64,000 bases of DNA from Bryobacteraceae bacterium (lineage in GTDB: Bacteria; Acidobacteriota; Terriglobia; Bryobacterales; Bryobacteraceae), in assembly GCA_026002875.1 (NCBI GenBank), contig BPGE01000001.1:1364001-1428000 (forward strand), given 5' to 3'. Shown here one piece after another: positions 52,073 to 61,766 of the stretch; position 1 is the stretch's first letter, and the number at the start of each line of letters is the position of its first letter. The notes beneath the pieces are model-generated. The model ran no database searches, was not told the DNA's origin, and saw only the letters and a list, made by a program, of their open reading frames with translations. A program made the translations under genes and the position numbers.

Positions 52073-52429
52073 GTGCCACGAGTCAAACGATCCACCAACC
52101 GCCGGGACTACCGGCGCAAGACCCTCAAGCTCGCCAAGGGCTACTTCCTCACCAAGAGCAAGCTGTATCGCGCCGCGCAGGAAGCCGTCGAAAAGGCCCT
52201 GCGCTACGCCTACGTGGGCCGCAGGCGCAAGAAGCGCGACTTCCGCGCGCTCTGGATTCTGCGCATCAACGCCGCCTGCCGCACGCACGGCATCTCGTAC
52301 TCGAAGTTCATCGGCGCGCTGAAGAAAGCCGGCGTCGAGCTGAACCGGAAGATCCTCGCCGATCTCGCCGTCAATCAGCCCGCTGCTTTCGCCGCGCTGG
52401 TGGAGAAGGCAAAGTCCGCGCAGGCCTGA
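52073..52429 (+). CDS. rplT: 50S ribosomal protein L20
   Basis: 118 residues. [24 protein letters not shown] and the C-terminal half [23 protein letters not shown]...[25 protein letters not shown] match L20. Usual length. AAGAAAGAAGGAG upstream. Can act as its own translational repressor in other bacteria. Followed 19 bp later by the coiled-coil gene. Confidence 0.97.
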   Translation: MPRVKRSTNRRDYRRKTLKLAKGYFLTKSKLYRAAQEAVEKALRYAYVGRRRKKRDFRALWILRINAACRTHGISYSKFIGALKKAGVELNRKILADLAVNQPAAFAALVEKAKSAQA

Positions 52430-52448
52430 TCGACCGGAGGATTCTCCC

Positions 52449-52742
52449 ATGACCGGCTTCGCCGCAGAAGAAGAGGACGTGCTGGCCCGGCTGGAGGCGC
52501 GCATCGAAGCCGTCGTCCAGAGGATGGCGCTGCTGACCAGGGAGAAAGAGGAGTTCGACCGCCGCCTCGAGGCCGTCGCCGCCGAGCGCGACCGCGCCGT
52601 GGAAGAAGCCCGCGCGGCGCGTCAGGAGGCCGAGCGGCTGCGCGAGGAGAACGATCATCTCCGCACCCGCCAGAAGGAGGCTGTCGCCCGCGTCCGCGCC
52701 CTGTTGGAACAGGTCGAACGGATGGAGCTGCCCGAAGCCTGA
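52449..52742 (+). CDS. Coiled-coil protein, ZapB-like, next to zapA
   Basis: 97 residues, predicted to be one long coiled coil from about residue 5 to 95 (heptads in LARLEARIEAVVQRM and EFDRRLEAVAAERDRAVEEARAARQEAERLREENDHLR). No membrane segment. Position just before zapA and after rplT suggests a cell-division role like ZapB (which is coiled-coil and binds ZapA), but sequence identity cannot be claimed. CCGGAGG precedes the ATG. Confidence 0.68.
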   Translation: MTGFAAEEEDVLARLEARIEAVVQRMALLTREKEEFDRRLEAVAAERDRAVEEARAARQEAERLREENDHLRTRQKEAVARVRALLEQVERMELPEA

Positions 52743-52756
52743 GAAAGGAGACAGGC

Positions 52757-53062
52757 GTGGACGACTCCGCCGCCGACAAAAAAGTGGTGCGCGTCACCAT
52801 CTTCCAGCAGCCCTACGCGCTGCGCACGTCCGGCGACCCGGCTGAGACCGAAGCCCTCGCGGAAGCCGTCGATACGTTGATGCACCGCATCGCCGCCCGG
52901 ACCTCCGGCGCGGATCCTGCGCGTGTGGCTGTCCTCGCCTGCCTCCACCTTGCCGACCAGGTCCGGCAGCTGGAGCGCGCCCGCGACCAGGTCCTCGAGC
53001 GCATCGAGGCGATCGAACGGCGGCTCGCCTCCGTCTCGGACGATTCCCCGGGCGCTGCCTGA
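52757..53062 (+). CDS. zapA: Cell division protein ZapA
   Basis: 101 residues from GTG 52757 with AAAGGAGA upstream. VRVTIFQQPYALRTSGDPAETEALAEAVDTLMHRIA is the ZapA globular head, then helix (RVAVLACLHLADQVRQLERARDQVLERIEAIERRL) for dimerisation. Crosslinks FtsZ filaments. 14 bp after the coiled-coil gene. Confidence 0.88.
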   Translation: MDDSAADKKVVRVTIFQQPYALRTSGDPAETEALAEAVDTLMHRIAARTSGADPARVAVLACLHLADQVRQLERARDQVLERIEAIERRLASVSDDSPGAA

Positions 53063-53076
53063 TCCCCGGGCGCCGG

Positions 53077-55563
53077 CTAGAACAGCCTTTCCTGGCGCTT
53101 CAGCGTCCCGAAGCTGCCAATGTTGGCGATCACCATCGCCAGCCGGAACTGGTTCTCGCCGCTCCGCGCGCCGAAGTTGAACCTCCGGTATTGCCCGCTG
53201 AACGCGCAGCACTCGGTGTTGTACGTCAGCTGCATATTCACGTACTGCAGCACGCCGATCGCGTAGTCGTAGACCCCGTAAACGCCCGCATTCCAGCCGC
53301 GGCGGTTCTCGTTTCCGATTCCCAGCGTGCCTCGGAACTGATTCGACGGCGGCGAAAGGATCTGACCGGAAGGCGCGCTGCGGCAGAACGCCTCCCGCTC
53401 GAACGCTTCCACAGCGCTCAGAGGCACGCAGGAGACCTTCGTGTGCCCGAAAGAGAGGAAGTAGTTGGTCGCACGCGTGTCCACCGTCAGGCTCGTGTTG
53501 GTGATCCTTCCGCGCATCGGGTCGTAATCGGCGCGCCACTCCAGCGCGAAGGCGTCGCGCGGCTGCGCCCGCAGCACGCTCACCACCGGCGACGTCCGCC
53601 GCGGACGGTCCAGGAATGCGAAGCCCGTCAGCTCCGCCGCGCTCGCCACCACGTTGCGCTGGCCTGCAACGACCGCCCCGCCGAAATCTGGATCAAAAAA
53701 CCGTTTCTGCCTCAACTCCCAGCTCATCAGGTCCCGCACCACGTTGTTGCGCCCCTTGCGCCACAGCCGCTGCGTCAGCGAATACTCGATCTCCGTCGTG
53801 TCGGAGATCAGTTCCAGCTCGTCGAACCGGATCAGCCGGTCGAACCGGTTGGCGCCCGCCACCGTGCGGAACGACGCCCGCGGCTCGATCGAGTGTTTCA
53901 CGCGCCCGCCCATCCACCGCGGGGCGTCGAAGATGCGCACGAGCGTGGGAAGCATCAGCTCCGCGCCCGCCTCGCGCGTGAACCGGTTCATCCCCTCGCC
54001 CGTCACTTCCTTGCCCATCTCCCTCTCCATCGCCGTGCGGAAGGAAGACCCGTAATAGGTGTCCCGCAGCGAGACGTACGGCGTCAGATGGAACTCCTTC
54101 CAGCGCAACGCGGTCATCAGGCGCGGCGCCAGGTCGAACCGCTCCACGAACTGCCGCGTCTGGAACAGCGGCTGGTTCCGCTGCAGCAGTCCAGCCGCAG
54201 CCGACCAGCTCACCCAGACCGGCACCGGTCCGCGCGCGATCTCCCGGTCCTGGCTGTCCCACTCGATCTGCGGCAGCTTCCGCAGCATGATCGTGTCGCC
54301 CGGCGTGGCGCTCTGGAAGTTCTCCTGGCGCGTGAAGACGGCGTTCAGCGACTGGCCCGCCCAGTCGCGCGAGGCGTGAATCACCGTGTTCACCTCGCTG
54401 AAAACGGCTTCGTTGAAGCTTTCCGTGAAGGCCTGGCGGAAAGCGAAATTGCTTAGATAGTTCACCGTTCCCCGGGCGTAAAACCCGGCCGGCAGCAGCG
54501 CCCGCCCCTGCGCGCTCACCAGGTATCCGCCCTCCTTCACCCGGCTCCCGACATCCAGCAGCCGCCCGCGGTCGCGGATGCCGTAAATGAAGACGCTGAA
54601 CTCGGAGTCCTGCGTCGGCCGCCCGCGCAGATCCACCGTATGCGCCAGCCCGCGCTGCGTGAAATATTGCGGCCTGTAACTGAGATCGTAGCTGCGGTTG
54701 ATGGCCCAGAAATATCCAAGCCCGTACATCAATCCCCGGCGGTTGCTGTTGCCGATGCTGGGAGAGAGAAACCCGCTTTTCCGGGCCCCTTCCCGCAGAT
54801 CCTTGTAAAACGCCGGCGCATAGAAAATCGGCACGCCCCGCAGCTTGAACCAGCTCCGCTGCGCGATGGCCCTCTGTCCGGGAATGACATCGATGACCGG
54901 AGCCTGCAGCTTCCACCACGGGTTGATGCCCGCGCAGTTCGTGATGGTAGCGTTGTGCAGGATGTAGCGCTGCTGGATTTTTTCCGCCCAATCCCCCTGA
55001 AGAAAAAACGGGTTTTCCGTGCGCAGAATGCCCGGCCGGTAGTCGATTTTCCCGAACGCGGCGCCGCTCACCTTGTAAAAGGCTCCGCTGGAATCATTCA
55101 GGTTGTAGTCGATCCTTTCCGCCTGAAGCTGTTCCCCGCTGACGAAGTTGACGTAGCGGACCCGCCCGCGCGCCTCGGCTATGCCCGTCTCCTGGTCGTA
55201 GTCGATCTCTTCCGCCCGGAGCCACATGTCGCTCGTCTCGATTTCGGCGTTGCCCCGAAGCCGGTAACGGCTGCCTTCCCGTTCCTGCTGCAACGCCCGG
55301 ACGACCACGATCCCTTCCGGCGGCGGATCCCTGCGTTCGATCACCGAAGCTTTCTCGTAGGAGGGGAACAGAGGCTGGGAGAGCGCCAGCGGCAGCAGGC
55401 AGGCGCCCGAAGCCGCCAGACGCAGCAGTCCGCTCCATGTTCCCGCCGCCGGCGCTGGATGAAAAAAGACGTGACAAATCCGCCCGATTATGTTATTTAC
55501 TGAGTGATACGCACGGCGCAGACGTGCCTCGGAACGCCGTCGTCGGAACAAGGGATCGCTCAA
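53077..55563 (-). CDS. lptD: LPS-assembly outer-membrane protein LptD
   Basis: 828 codons if the TTG at 55563 is used; a TTG at 55551 is another option. No ATG/GTG stands between there and the hydrophobic stretch GLLRLAASGACLLPLALSQP (about 45-64), so the start is uncertain. N-terminal OstA/LptA-like beta-jellyroll (about 80-200: RLRGNAEIETSDMWLRAEEIDYDQETGIAEARG), then the LptD barrel (about 230-828) containing NATITNCAGINPWWKL. Barrel ends ...GSFGTLKRQERLF. Completes LPS transport to the outer leaflet. Length is in the usual range. Convergent with zapA. Confidence 0.85.
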   Translation of the reverse strand: MSDPLFRRRRSEARLRRAYHSVNNIIGRICHVFFHPAPAAGTWSGLLRLAASGACLLPLALSQPLFPSYEKASVIERRDPPPEGIVVVRALQQEREGSRYRLRGNAEIETSDMWLRAEEIDYDQETGIAEARGRVRYVNFVSGEQLQAERIDYNLNDSSGAFYKVSGAAFGKIDYRPGILRTENPFFLQGDWAEKIQQRYILHNATITNCAGINPWWKLQAPVIDVIPGQRAIAQRSWFKLRGVPIFYAPAFYKDLREGARKSGFLSPSIGNSNRRGLMYGLGYFWAINRSYDLSYRPQYFTQRGLAHTVDLRGRPTQDSEFSVFIYGIRDRGRLLDVGSRVKEGGYLVSAQGRALLPAGFYARGTVNYLSNFAFRQAFTESFNEAVFSEVNTVIHASRDWAGQSLNAVFTRQENFQSATPGDTIMLRKLPQIEWDSQDREIARGPVPVWVSWSAAAGLLQRNQPLFQTRQFVERFDLAPRLMTALRWKEFHLTPYVSLRDTYYGSSFRTAMEREMGKEVTGEGMNRFTREAGAELMLPTLVRIFDAPRWMGGRVKHSIEPRASFRTVAGANRFDRLIRFDELELISDTTEIEYSLTQRLWRKGRNNVVRDLMSWELRQKRFFDPDFGGAVVAGQRNVVASAAELTGFAFLDRPRRTSPVVSVLRAQPRDAFALEWRADYDPMRGRITNTSLTVDTRATNYFLSFGHTKVSCVPLSAVEAFEREAFCRSAPSGQILSPPSNQFRGTLGIGNENRRGWNAGVYGVYDYAIGVLQYVNMQLTYNTECCAFSGQYRRFNFGARSGENQFRLAMVIANIGSFGTLKRQERLF

Positions 55564-55686
55564 GGCTCAAACCTAGCACGAGCAGAAAGAAGCCCGCAAG
55601 ACGGGCTCGGAAGACTGGGGGAGCCGCGGGCCGCAGTAACAGGGCAGGACGCCAGACCGGCGTCTCCGGCGTTTCGGAGGCATGGC

Positions 55687-56511
55687 ATGACGTGCAGATA
55701 CTGCGGGGCGCAGATTTCCGAAGACCAGGTTCGTTGCGGGCGTTGTCAGAGGCGGTTGGGCGGGGGGCCGGACCCCAGGCCCGGAACTGCGGCGCAATAT
55801 GTGGCCGCCGCCGTCGCCCCGGAGGTGGCTGAAGATCCCATCGCCAAAGCCCGCGCCCGGTTTTATGTCGCCGAAGGCGGATCTTCTGTCCGTACCACGG
55901 CGCCTGTCCAGCCGCCGCTGTTCGCCGCGCCGGGCAAGCTTGTCGGCCTTGAGGAATACCTGCCGGCTCCGCCCCGCAGGCGCGCGCCGGCCCGGAGAAG
56001 CGGCAGGACTGCTCCACAGCCCTCCGCCGTGCAGGCCGCTTTCGACTTCGACGCTCCGCCGCCGGGCGCGCACGAGTTCGCCGCGGCGCAGATGCGGATG
56101 CCCGTGGCGCCGCCTGCCCGCCGCGCCTTCGCGTTCCTGGTCGACTTCTCCTTCGTCCTTGCCGGCTTTGCGCTGTTCCTCGCGCTCGTGCGCGCCATTC
56201 TCGGCCATTGGCCCGCCAGCATGGAGTTCTACGCCGCCCTGTCGGTCTGCCTGTGGTTCGTCGCTTCCATCTATCACTTCCTGCACGCAGCCGTCGGGCG
56301 CCGAACGCCAGGCCAATATGCCGCCGGCCTGAGGCTTGTCACCCGCGAGGGCCGGCCCGGCGAGCCCATCCATCGCGTCAAGCGCGTCATCTCCAACACT
56401 GTGCCCGTCGTCAGCCTGATGGGCGCCGCCTGGGCTGCGTTCACGGAGGAGCACCTGACCTTCGCCGACCTCATCACGGGCACCTATCTCACGACGACCC
56501 AGAGCCGCTGA
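55687..56511 (+). CDS. RDD-family membrane protein with N-terminal zinc ribbon
   Basis: 274 residues. MTCRYCGAQISEDQVRCGRCQRRL is a CxxC...CxxC zinc ribbon (1-24). Low-complexity linker rich in Pro/Ala/Arg (25-135). RDD domain (about 137-274) with ARRAFAFLVDFSFVLAGFALFLALVR, LWFVASIYHFLHAAVGRRTPGQYAAGLRLVTREG and NTVPVVSLMGAAWAAFTEEHLTFADLITGT. Probably an inner-membrane protein; function unknown. Divergent from lptD (123-bp gap). Confidence 0.85.
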   Translation: MTCRYCGAQISEDQVRCGRCQRRLGGGPDPRPGTAAQYVAAAVAPEVAEDPIAKARARFYVAEGGSSVRTTAPVQPPLFAAPGKLVGLEEYLPAPPRRRAPARRSGRTAPQPSAVQAAFDFDAPPPGAHEFAAAQMRMPVAPPARRAFAFLVDFSFVLAGFALFLALVRAILGHWPASMEFYAALSVCLWFVASIYHFLHAAVGRRTPGQYAAGLRLVTREGRPGEPIHRVKRVISNTVPVVSLMGAAWAAFTEEHLTFADLITGTYLTTTQSR

Positions 56512-56824
56512 GCATCAGAGCCGCTCTTCGGGAATCGCGCCGGTCCTTCTTCCGTGCAACCTCCACGTCCGGGCAACACGGATCCGCCAGCACACCGCTG
56601 GGCGAATCCGCCCTCATCGGCCCCGTCCCTCTCGAAACGGCCGAGTTCTGGCCCCTGCTCGCGCACTCGCATCGGGAAGCCAGCCGCGGGTCATGAGCCG
56701 CGGGCACAGCGGGCGGTCCCAGCATGGCTTGCCTGCGGCCTTGGCCGAGGGCTGCCGGACAGAGGCCACATCGAGGCCACCGCTCTGCTGGAGCCACACC
56801 CCCCTAGATTCAGACCTGAAACTC
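56512..56824. other. Non-coding gap upstream of the hydrogenase operon
   Basis: 350 bp between the RDD gene and the hydrogenase. No convincing gene, tRNA or hairpin terminator. Ends with the putative promoter. Confidence 0.6.
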
Positions 56825-56833
56825 TGATATAGA
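56825..56833 (+). promoter_or_regulatory. Extended -10 of the hydrogenase operon
   Basis: TGATATAGA (hexamer TATAGA at 56828-56833); the -35 (TAGATT) is weak. Short leader with GGAG near 56851. Confidence 0.35.
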
Positions 56834-56861
56834 GGATAGCCGGAGAGTTTCTGGCGGCCTC

Positions 56862-58004
56862 ATGCGGAGAAAGTCATACCGGCTGGACGAGAAGGGACTG
56901 GAGGCGCTCATCGCGCGCCTCCGCGAGCAGGGCTACACGGTCTACGGCCCGAAAGCCGACGACTCGGCCCTGCACTGGCGGCCCATCGCGGGCTGCGCGG
57001 ATCTGCCGCGCGGCTGGACGCAGGAACTCGCGCCCGGCCGGGCGAGGCTCGTGCCCGACAGCAGCAGCGCGATGTTCCATCACTGGACTTGCGCGGAAGG
57101 GCTGAAAGCCGTCCTTCATTTGCCGATCGTGCGCGTGCTGGCCGCGCGGCGAGACAACGGCGCATTCCGCATTCTCGACAATCCCCCGCCGGCGGAGAAG
57201 TGCGCGTTCCTCGGCGTGCGCCCGTGCGATCTGGCGGCGCTGGCGATCCTGGACCGCGTTCTGCTCGGCGACCGCTACGCCGACGACATCTACCAGGCGC
57301 GCAGGCAGGGCGCGTTTCTCGCGGCGATCCATTGCCAGCAGTCCGCGCCCACCTGCTTCTGCGCCTCCATGGGCAGTGGTCCCCGCGCGCGCTCGGGATT
57401 CGACATCGCTCTGGCCGAGTTTGTGGAAACTGACGCGCCCGAGTATTTCGCGGAAGCCGGCACGCCAGCCGGGCTCGACATGCTCGAAGCCTGCGGCGCC
57501 ACGCCTGCCCCTCCGGAGTGGGCGCGCTCCGTCGAAGAAGGCTGCGCCCGAGCCGCCGCCGCGCAGACGCGGCGCGTCGATGTCCACGCTGCGCCGCAAC
57601 TGATCGACGCCCTGTTCGAAAGCCCGCACTGGGAGCAGGTGGCGCGCCGCTGCCTCGCCTGCGGCAACTGCACTTCCGTCTGCCCCACCTGCTTCTGCGT
57701 CAATTATGAAGACCGCACCTCGGTCGATGGCCTCGAAGCCGAGCGGTGGCGGTTGTGGGATTCCTGCTTCACGCAAAGCTTCACTTACATCCACGGCGGC
57801 AGCGTGCGCTCCAGCGTGAAAGCGCGCTACCGGCAGTGGCTCAGCCACAAGCTGGCCCGCTGGCAGGCGCAGTTCGGCACGCCCGGCTGCGTCGGCTGCG
57901 GCCGCTGCATTGCATGGTGCCCCGTGGGGATCGATCTCACCGAAGAATTCCGGCAGCTCCAGCTTAGCGCTGCGGCGGCCGCTTCATTCCCGATGAAGGA
58001 TTAG
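56862..58004 (+). CDS. hydB: [NiFe] hydrogenase group 3b, beta subunit (4Fe-4S)
   Basis: 380 residues. Family with [14 protein letters not shown], near residue 120, and two C-terminal [4Fe-4S] motifs: [14 protein letters not shown] and [14 protein letters not shown]. Carries electrons between the small subunit and the flavoprotein. Part of the four-subunit HydBGDA/sulfhydrogenase-type enzyme that couples H2 to NADP(H). Gene order here: beta, cNMP protein, gamma, delta, alpha. Cytoplasmic, no signal peptide. Confidence 0.93.
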   Translation: MRRKSYRLDEKGLEALIARLREQGYTVYGPKADDSALHWRPIAGCADLPRGWTQELAPGRARLVPDSSSAMFHHWTCAEGLKAVLHLPIVRVLAARRDNGAFRILDNPPPAEKCAFLGVRPCDLAALAILDRVLLGDRYADDIYQARRQGAFLAAIHCQQSAPTCFCASMGSGPRARSGFDIALAEFVETDAPEYFAEAGTPAGLDMLEACGATPAPPEWARSVEEGCARAAAAQTRRVDVHAAPQLIDALFESPHWEQVARRCLACGNCTSVCPTCFCVNYEDRTSVDGLEAERWRLWDSCFTQSFTYIHGGSVRSSVKARYRQWLSHKLARWQAQFGTPGCVGCGRCIAWCPVGIDLTEEFRQLQLSAAAAASFPMKD

Positions 58005-58007
58005 ACC

Positions 58008-58484
58008 ATGGCTCCCGCTGAAATGAAGAACGTGCTCGCTTCGCACCCCTTCCTCGAGGGGCTGCCCGAGAAGTACATTGACATGCTTTCGAAGCTCGCC
58101 TTCGAAGTGCGCTTCGAGCAGGACGAGGTGATCTTCCGCGAGGGCGATCCGTCGAGCCTGTTCTACCTGATTCTCGAAGGCAAGGTCGCGCTCGAGATGG
58201 GCGCGCCCGGCCGGCAGATCATCATCCAGACGCTCGAGGCGGGCGATGAGCTCGGCTGGTCGTCGCTGCTCGAAAACACGACCAAGCAGTTCCGCGCCCG
58301 CTGCATGGAGCCCGTCCGGGCGCTCGCCTTCGATGGCGCGCGCGTGGTCAACCTCTGCGAGGAGGATCACGAGTTCGGCTACCAAATCATGCGCCGCGCC
58401 CTCGCCCTGGTCGCCGAACGGCTCCGCGCCACCCGCTTCCAGGCGCTCGATGTGTACTCGCCCAAGGGGGTGCGCGCCCAATGA
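58008..58484 (+). CDS. Cyclic-nucleotide-binding domain protein in the hydrogenase operon
   Basis: 158 residues. cNMP-binding beta-roll (about 15-135): HPFLEGLPEKYIDMLSKLAFEVRFEQDEVIFREGDPSSLFYLILEGKVALEMG, IIIQTLEAGDELGWSSLL and TTKQFRARCMEPVRALAFDG, with a partially conserved phosphate-binding cassette (GDELGWSSLL...RARC). Lacks an HTH, so it is not a Crp-type transcription factor. Its 3' end overlaps hydG by 4 bp (ATGA). It may switch the enzyme or act as an adaptor in response to cAMP or another ligand; unproved. Confidence 0.88.
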   Translation: MAPAEMKNVLASHPFLEGLPEKYIDMLSKLAFEVRFEQDEVIFREGDPSSLFYLILEGKVALEMGAPGRQIIIQTLEAGDELGWSSLLENTTKQFRARCMEPVRALAFDGARVVNLCEEDHEFGYQIMRRALALVAERLRATRFQALDVYSPKGVRAQ

Positions 58485-59330
58485 GCGCCGCTGCCTCTCC
58501 CGCCGCTCCGCCCTTGCGCCCAGTGATGGAGCCGGTGCCGTGCCGCGTCGCCTCGGTCGCCAAAGAAACGCACGACACCTTCACTCTCGCCGTGGCCCCG
58601 CCGCCCGGAGATCCGATCTCGGCTTTCGAGCCCGGCCAGTTCTCCATGCTTTACGTCTATGGCGTCGGCGAACTGCCCATCTCGATTTCCGGCGATCCGG
58701 CTGTGCGCGAATCGCTCACCTACACCATCCGCTCCGTCGGCCAGGTCACCTATCAATTGGTCACACGCCAGCCGGGCGATTTCATCGGCGTGCGCGGCCC
58801 CTTCGGCTCCAGCTGGCCGCTGAAAGAAGCCCGCGGCAAGAGCGTGCTCATCGTCGCCGGCGGCATCGGCCTCGCGCCGCTCCGGCCGGCCATCTATTCC
58901 ATCCTCCGCCACCGCGGCGATTACAACCGGCTGGTCATCCTCTACGGCAGCCGCAGCCCGCGCGACCTTCTCTATAAGAAGGAATTCGCCGCCTGGGGGC
59001 TGCTCCCGGACACGCAGGCGCTCTGCACGGTCGACTATGGCGGCGTCACCTGGCGCGGCCATGTCGGCGTCGTCACCACGCTGTTCCGCCACGTCCGCAT
59101 GCAACCGAAAGAGACCGTCGCCATGATCTGCGGCCCCGAGATCATGATGCGCTACGCCGCCCGCGAGCTCGAAGCCCGCGGCCTGCCGCCAGAACAGATC
59201 TATCTGTCGATGGAGCGCAACATGAAATGCGGCGCCGGCTTCTGCGGCCACTGCCAGATGGGCCCGTACTTCGTCTGCAAGCACGGCCCGGTGTTCTCCT
59301 ATCCCCAGATCAAACCCTACTTGGACCTCT

Positions 59331-59341
<11 letters not shown>
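58481..59341 (+). CDS. hydG: [NiFe] hydrogenase group 3b, gamma subunit (FAD/NAD(P) reductase)
   Basis: 286 residues. Ferredoxin-NADP reductase fold: FAD-binding [23 protein letters not shown] and NAD(P)-binding [20 protein letters not shown], then CGPEIMM and a C-terminal [2Fe-2S] motif ([17 protein letters not shown]). Transfers electrons to NADP+. Overlaps the next gene by 11 bp. Confidence 0.93.
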
Positions 59342-60112
<771 letters not shown>

Positions 60113-60116
<4 letters not shown>

Positions 60117-61420
60117 CCACCGCATCCGCCTCGAAATCGGGTGTCAACAAGATCGAAGTCCCCGTGCTTGCCCGCGTCGAGGGCGAGGGCGAGCTGCACA
60201 TCAAGGTCAAAGCGGGCAAGATCCTTGATCTCAAGCTCCGCATCCCCGAGCCGCCGCGCCTGTTCGAAGGCTTCCTCCGCGGCCGGCACTTCATGGAGGT
60301 GGCCGACATCACCGCGCGCATCTGCGGCATCTGCCCCATCGCGTATCAGATGAGCGCCACGCACGCGCTTGAACGCGCTCTCGGCATCCAGATCCACCCT
60401 GCCATCCGCGCCTTGCGCCGGCTCTTCTACTGCGGCGAGTGGATCGAGTCGCACGCCCTGCACATCTACTTTCTGCACCTGCCCGATTTCCTCGGCTGCC
60501 AGGACGCGTTTGAAGTGGCCGGCATCAACCCCGATGCCGTCAAAATGGCTCTGCGCCTCAAAAAAATCGGCAATGAGCTCGTGCGCGTCATGGGCGGCCG
60601 CGAAATCCACCCCGTGAGCGCCTGCGTCGGCGGCTTCTACCGAGTCCCGAAAAAAGCCGAGCTCGACGCGCTGCTGCCCGCCCTGCGCTGGGCGCTGGAG
60701 GCGTCGCTCAAAACCGTCACGCTCACTGCCTCGCTCGAGTTCCCGGACTTCGAGCAGGACTACGAGTACGTCGCCCTCTCGCACCCGGACGAATACGCCC
60801 TCAACGAAGGCCGCATCGTCTCCAACCGCGGCCTCGATATCGACGCGGCGCAGTTCGAAGAGCACAGCGTTGAACAGCACGTCAAGCATTCCAACGCGCT
60901 GCACTCGGTGATGCGCGAGCGCGGCTCTTACCACGTGGGCCCGCTGGCGCGCTTCAACCTGAACTACGCGCAGTTGACGCCCGAGGCCCGCCGCGCCGCG
61001 GAAGTAGTGGGACTCAGGCCCCCCGTGCTGAACCCCTTCCGCAGCATCATCGCCCGCGCCGTCGAACTCGTCTTCGCATGCGAGGAGGCCATCCGCATCA
61101 TTGAATCCTACGAGCCCCCGCCCGCCCCGCGCGTGGAGGCGCGCCCCCGCGCCGGCACGGGCATGGCCGCCACCGAAGCCCCCCGCGGCCTGCTCTACCA
61201 CCGCTATTCAGTGGACGAGAACGGCCTGATCACCGCCGCGCGCATCGTCCCTCCCACGGCGCAGAACTTCCGCCGCATGGAAGAGGACCTCTGGAGCTAC
61301 CTCCCGCGCCTGCTCGATCTCGACAACAACCAGATTGCCTGGCGCGCCGAACAGGCCGTGCGCAACTACGACCCCTGCATCTCCTGCGCCACCCACTTCC
61401 TCAAACTGCGCCGCGATTGA
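60113..61420 (+). CDS. hydA: [NiFe] hydrogenase group 3b, large (alpha) subunit
   Basis: 435 residues. Nickel ligands Cys71 and Cys74 (RICGIC) and Cys422 and Cys425 (DPCISCATH). The endopeptidase would cut after His428, removing FLKLRRD (7 residues). [12 protein letters not shown] is the N-terminal Arg-Glu motif. H2 oxidation or formation with NADP(H) as partner. Maturation genes hypA-F and the specific protease are not in this window. Confidence 0.95.
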
Positions 61421-61710
61421 CTGCCGGCGGCCGGATCGTGACGCCTGTCCTGCCGCCGACGCGGAGTCGTCGTTCCCGATCTGCTGGCAGCCCGGCCTCT
61501 CCCGCTGCCGGAAGATCCCCCGCAGGCGAAGGACGAAGATTGCCCAGGCGGCCCTGACGGCACGCACAGAGCTTCCCGCGCAGAACCGCGGCTCGCCGGC
61601 CTGGACCTGCAGCGCCATCAGCATCCGCGTCCAGCAGCACCGCTCTCCGTCTGAAGTCGCCTTTTCCTGCCGTCGTCCACCCGCCTTTTGTAACCGCCTG
61701 TTAACAAGCC
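61421..61710. other. Non-coding gap downstream of the hydrogenase
   Basis: I see no gene, tRNA, repeat or clear terminator in this stretch. The promoter of the next gene follows. Confidence 0.6.
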
Positions 61711-61739
61711 TTGCTCTCGTCAGAAGGGAATGCTAAGCT
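61711..61739 (+). promoter_or_regulatory. Promoter of the Oar-like transporter gene
   Basis: TTGCTC (61711-61716), 17-bp spacer, TAAGCT (61734-61739) with TGC before it. Leader about 20 nt with AGGGG. Confidence 0.45.
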
Positions 61740-61766
61740 TCCTTCATGCAGGGGTAGGTCTCAACT

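Noticed and set aside
53047-53076. Terminator between zapA and lptD
   Set aside because: Repeated CCCCGGGCGC is direct rather than inverted apart from the self-palindromic CCCGGG, and no T-tract follows.
56512-56861. tRNA or small RNA in the gap before the hydrogenase
   Set aside because: No T-arm-like GGTTCRA or cloverleaf; no hairpin with T-tract.
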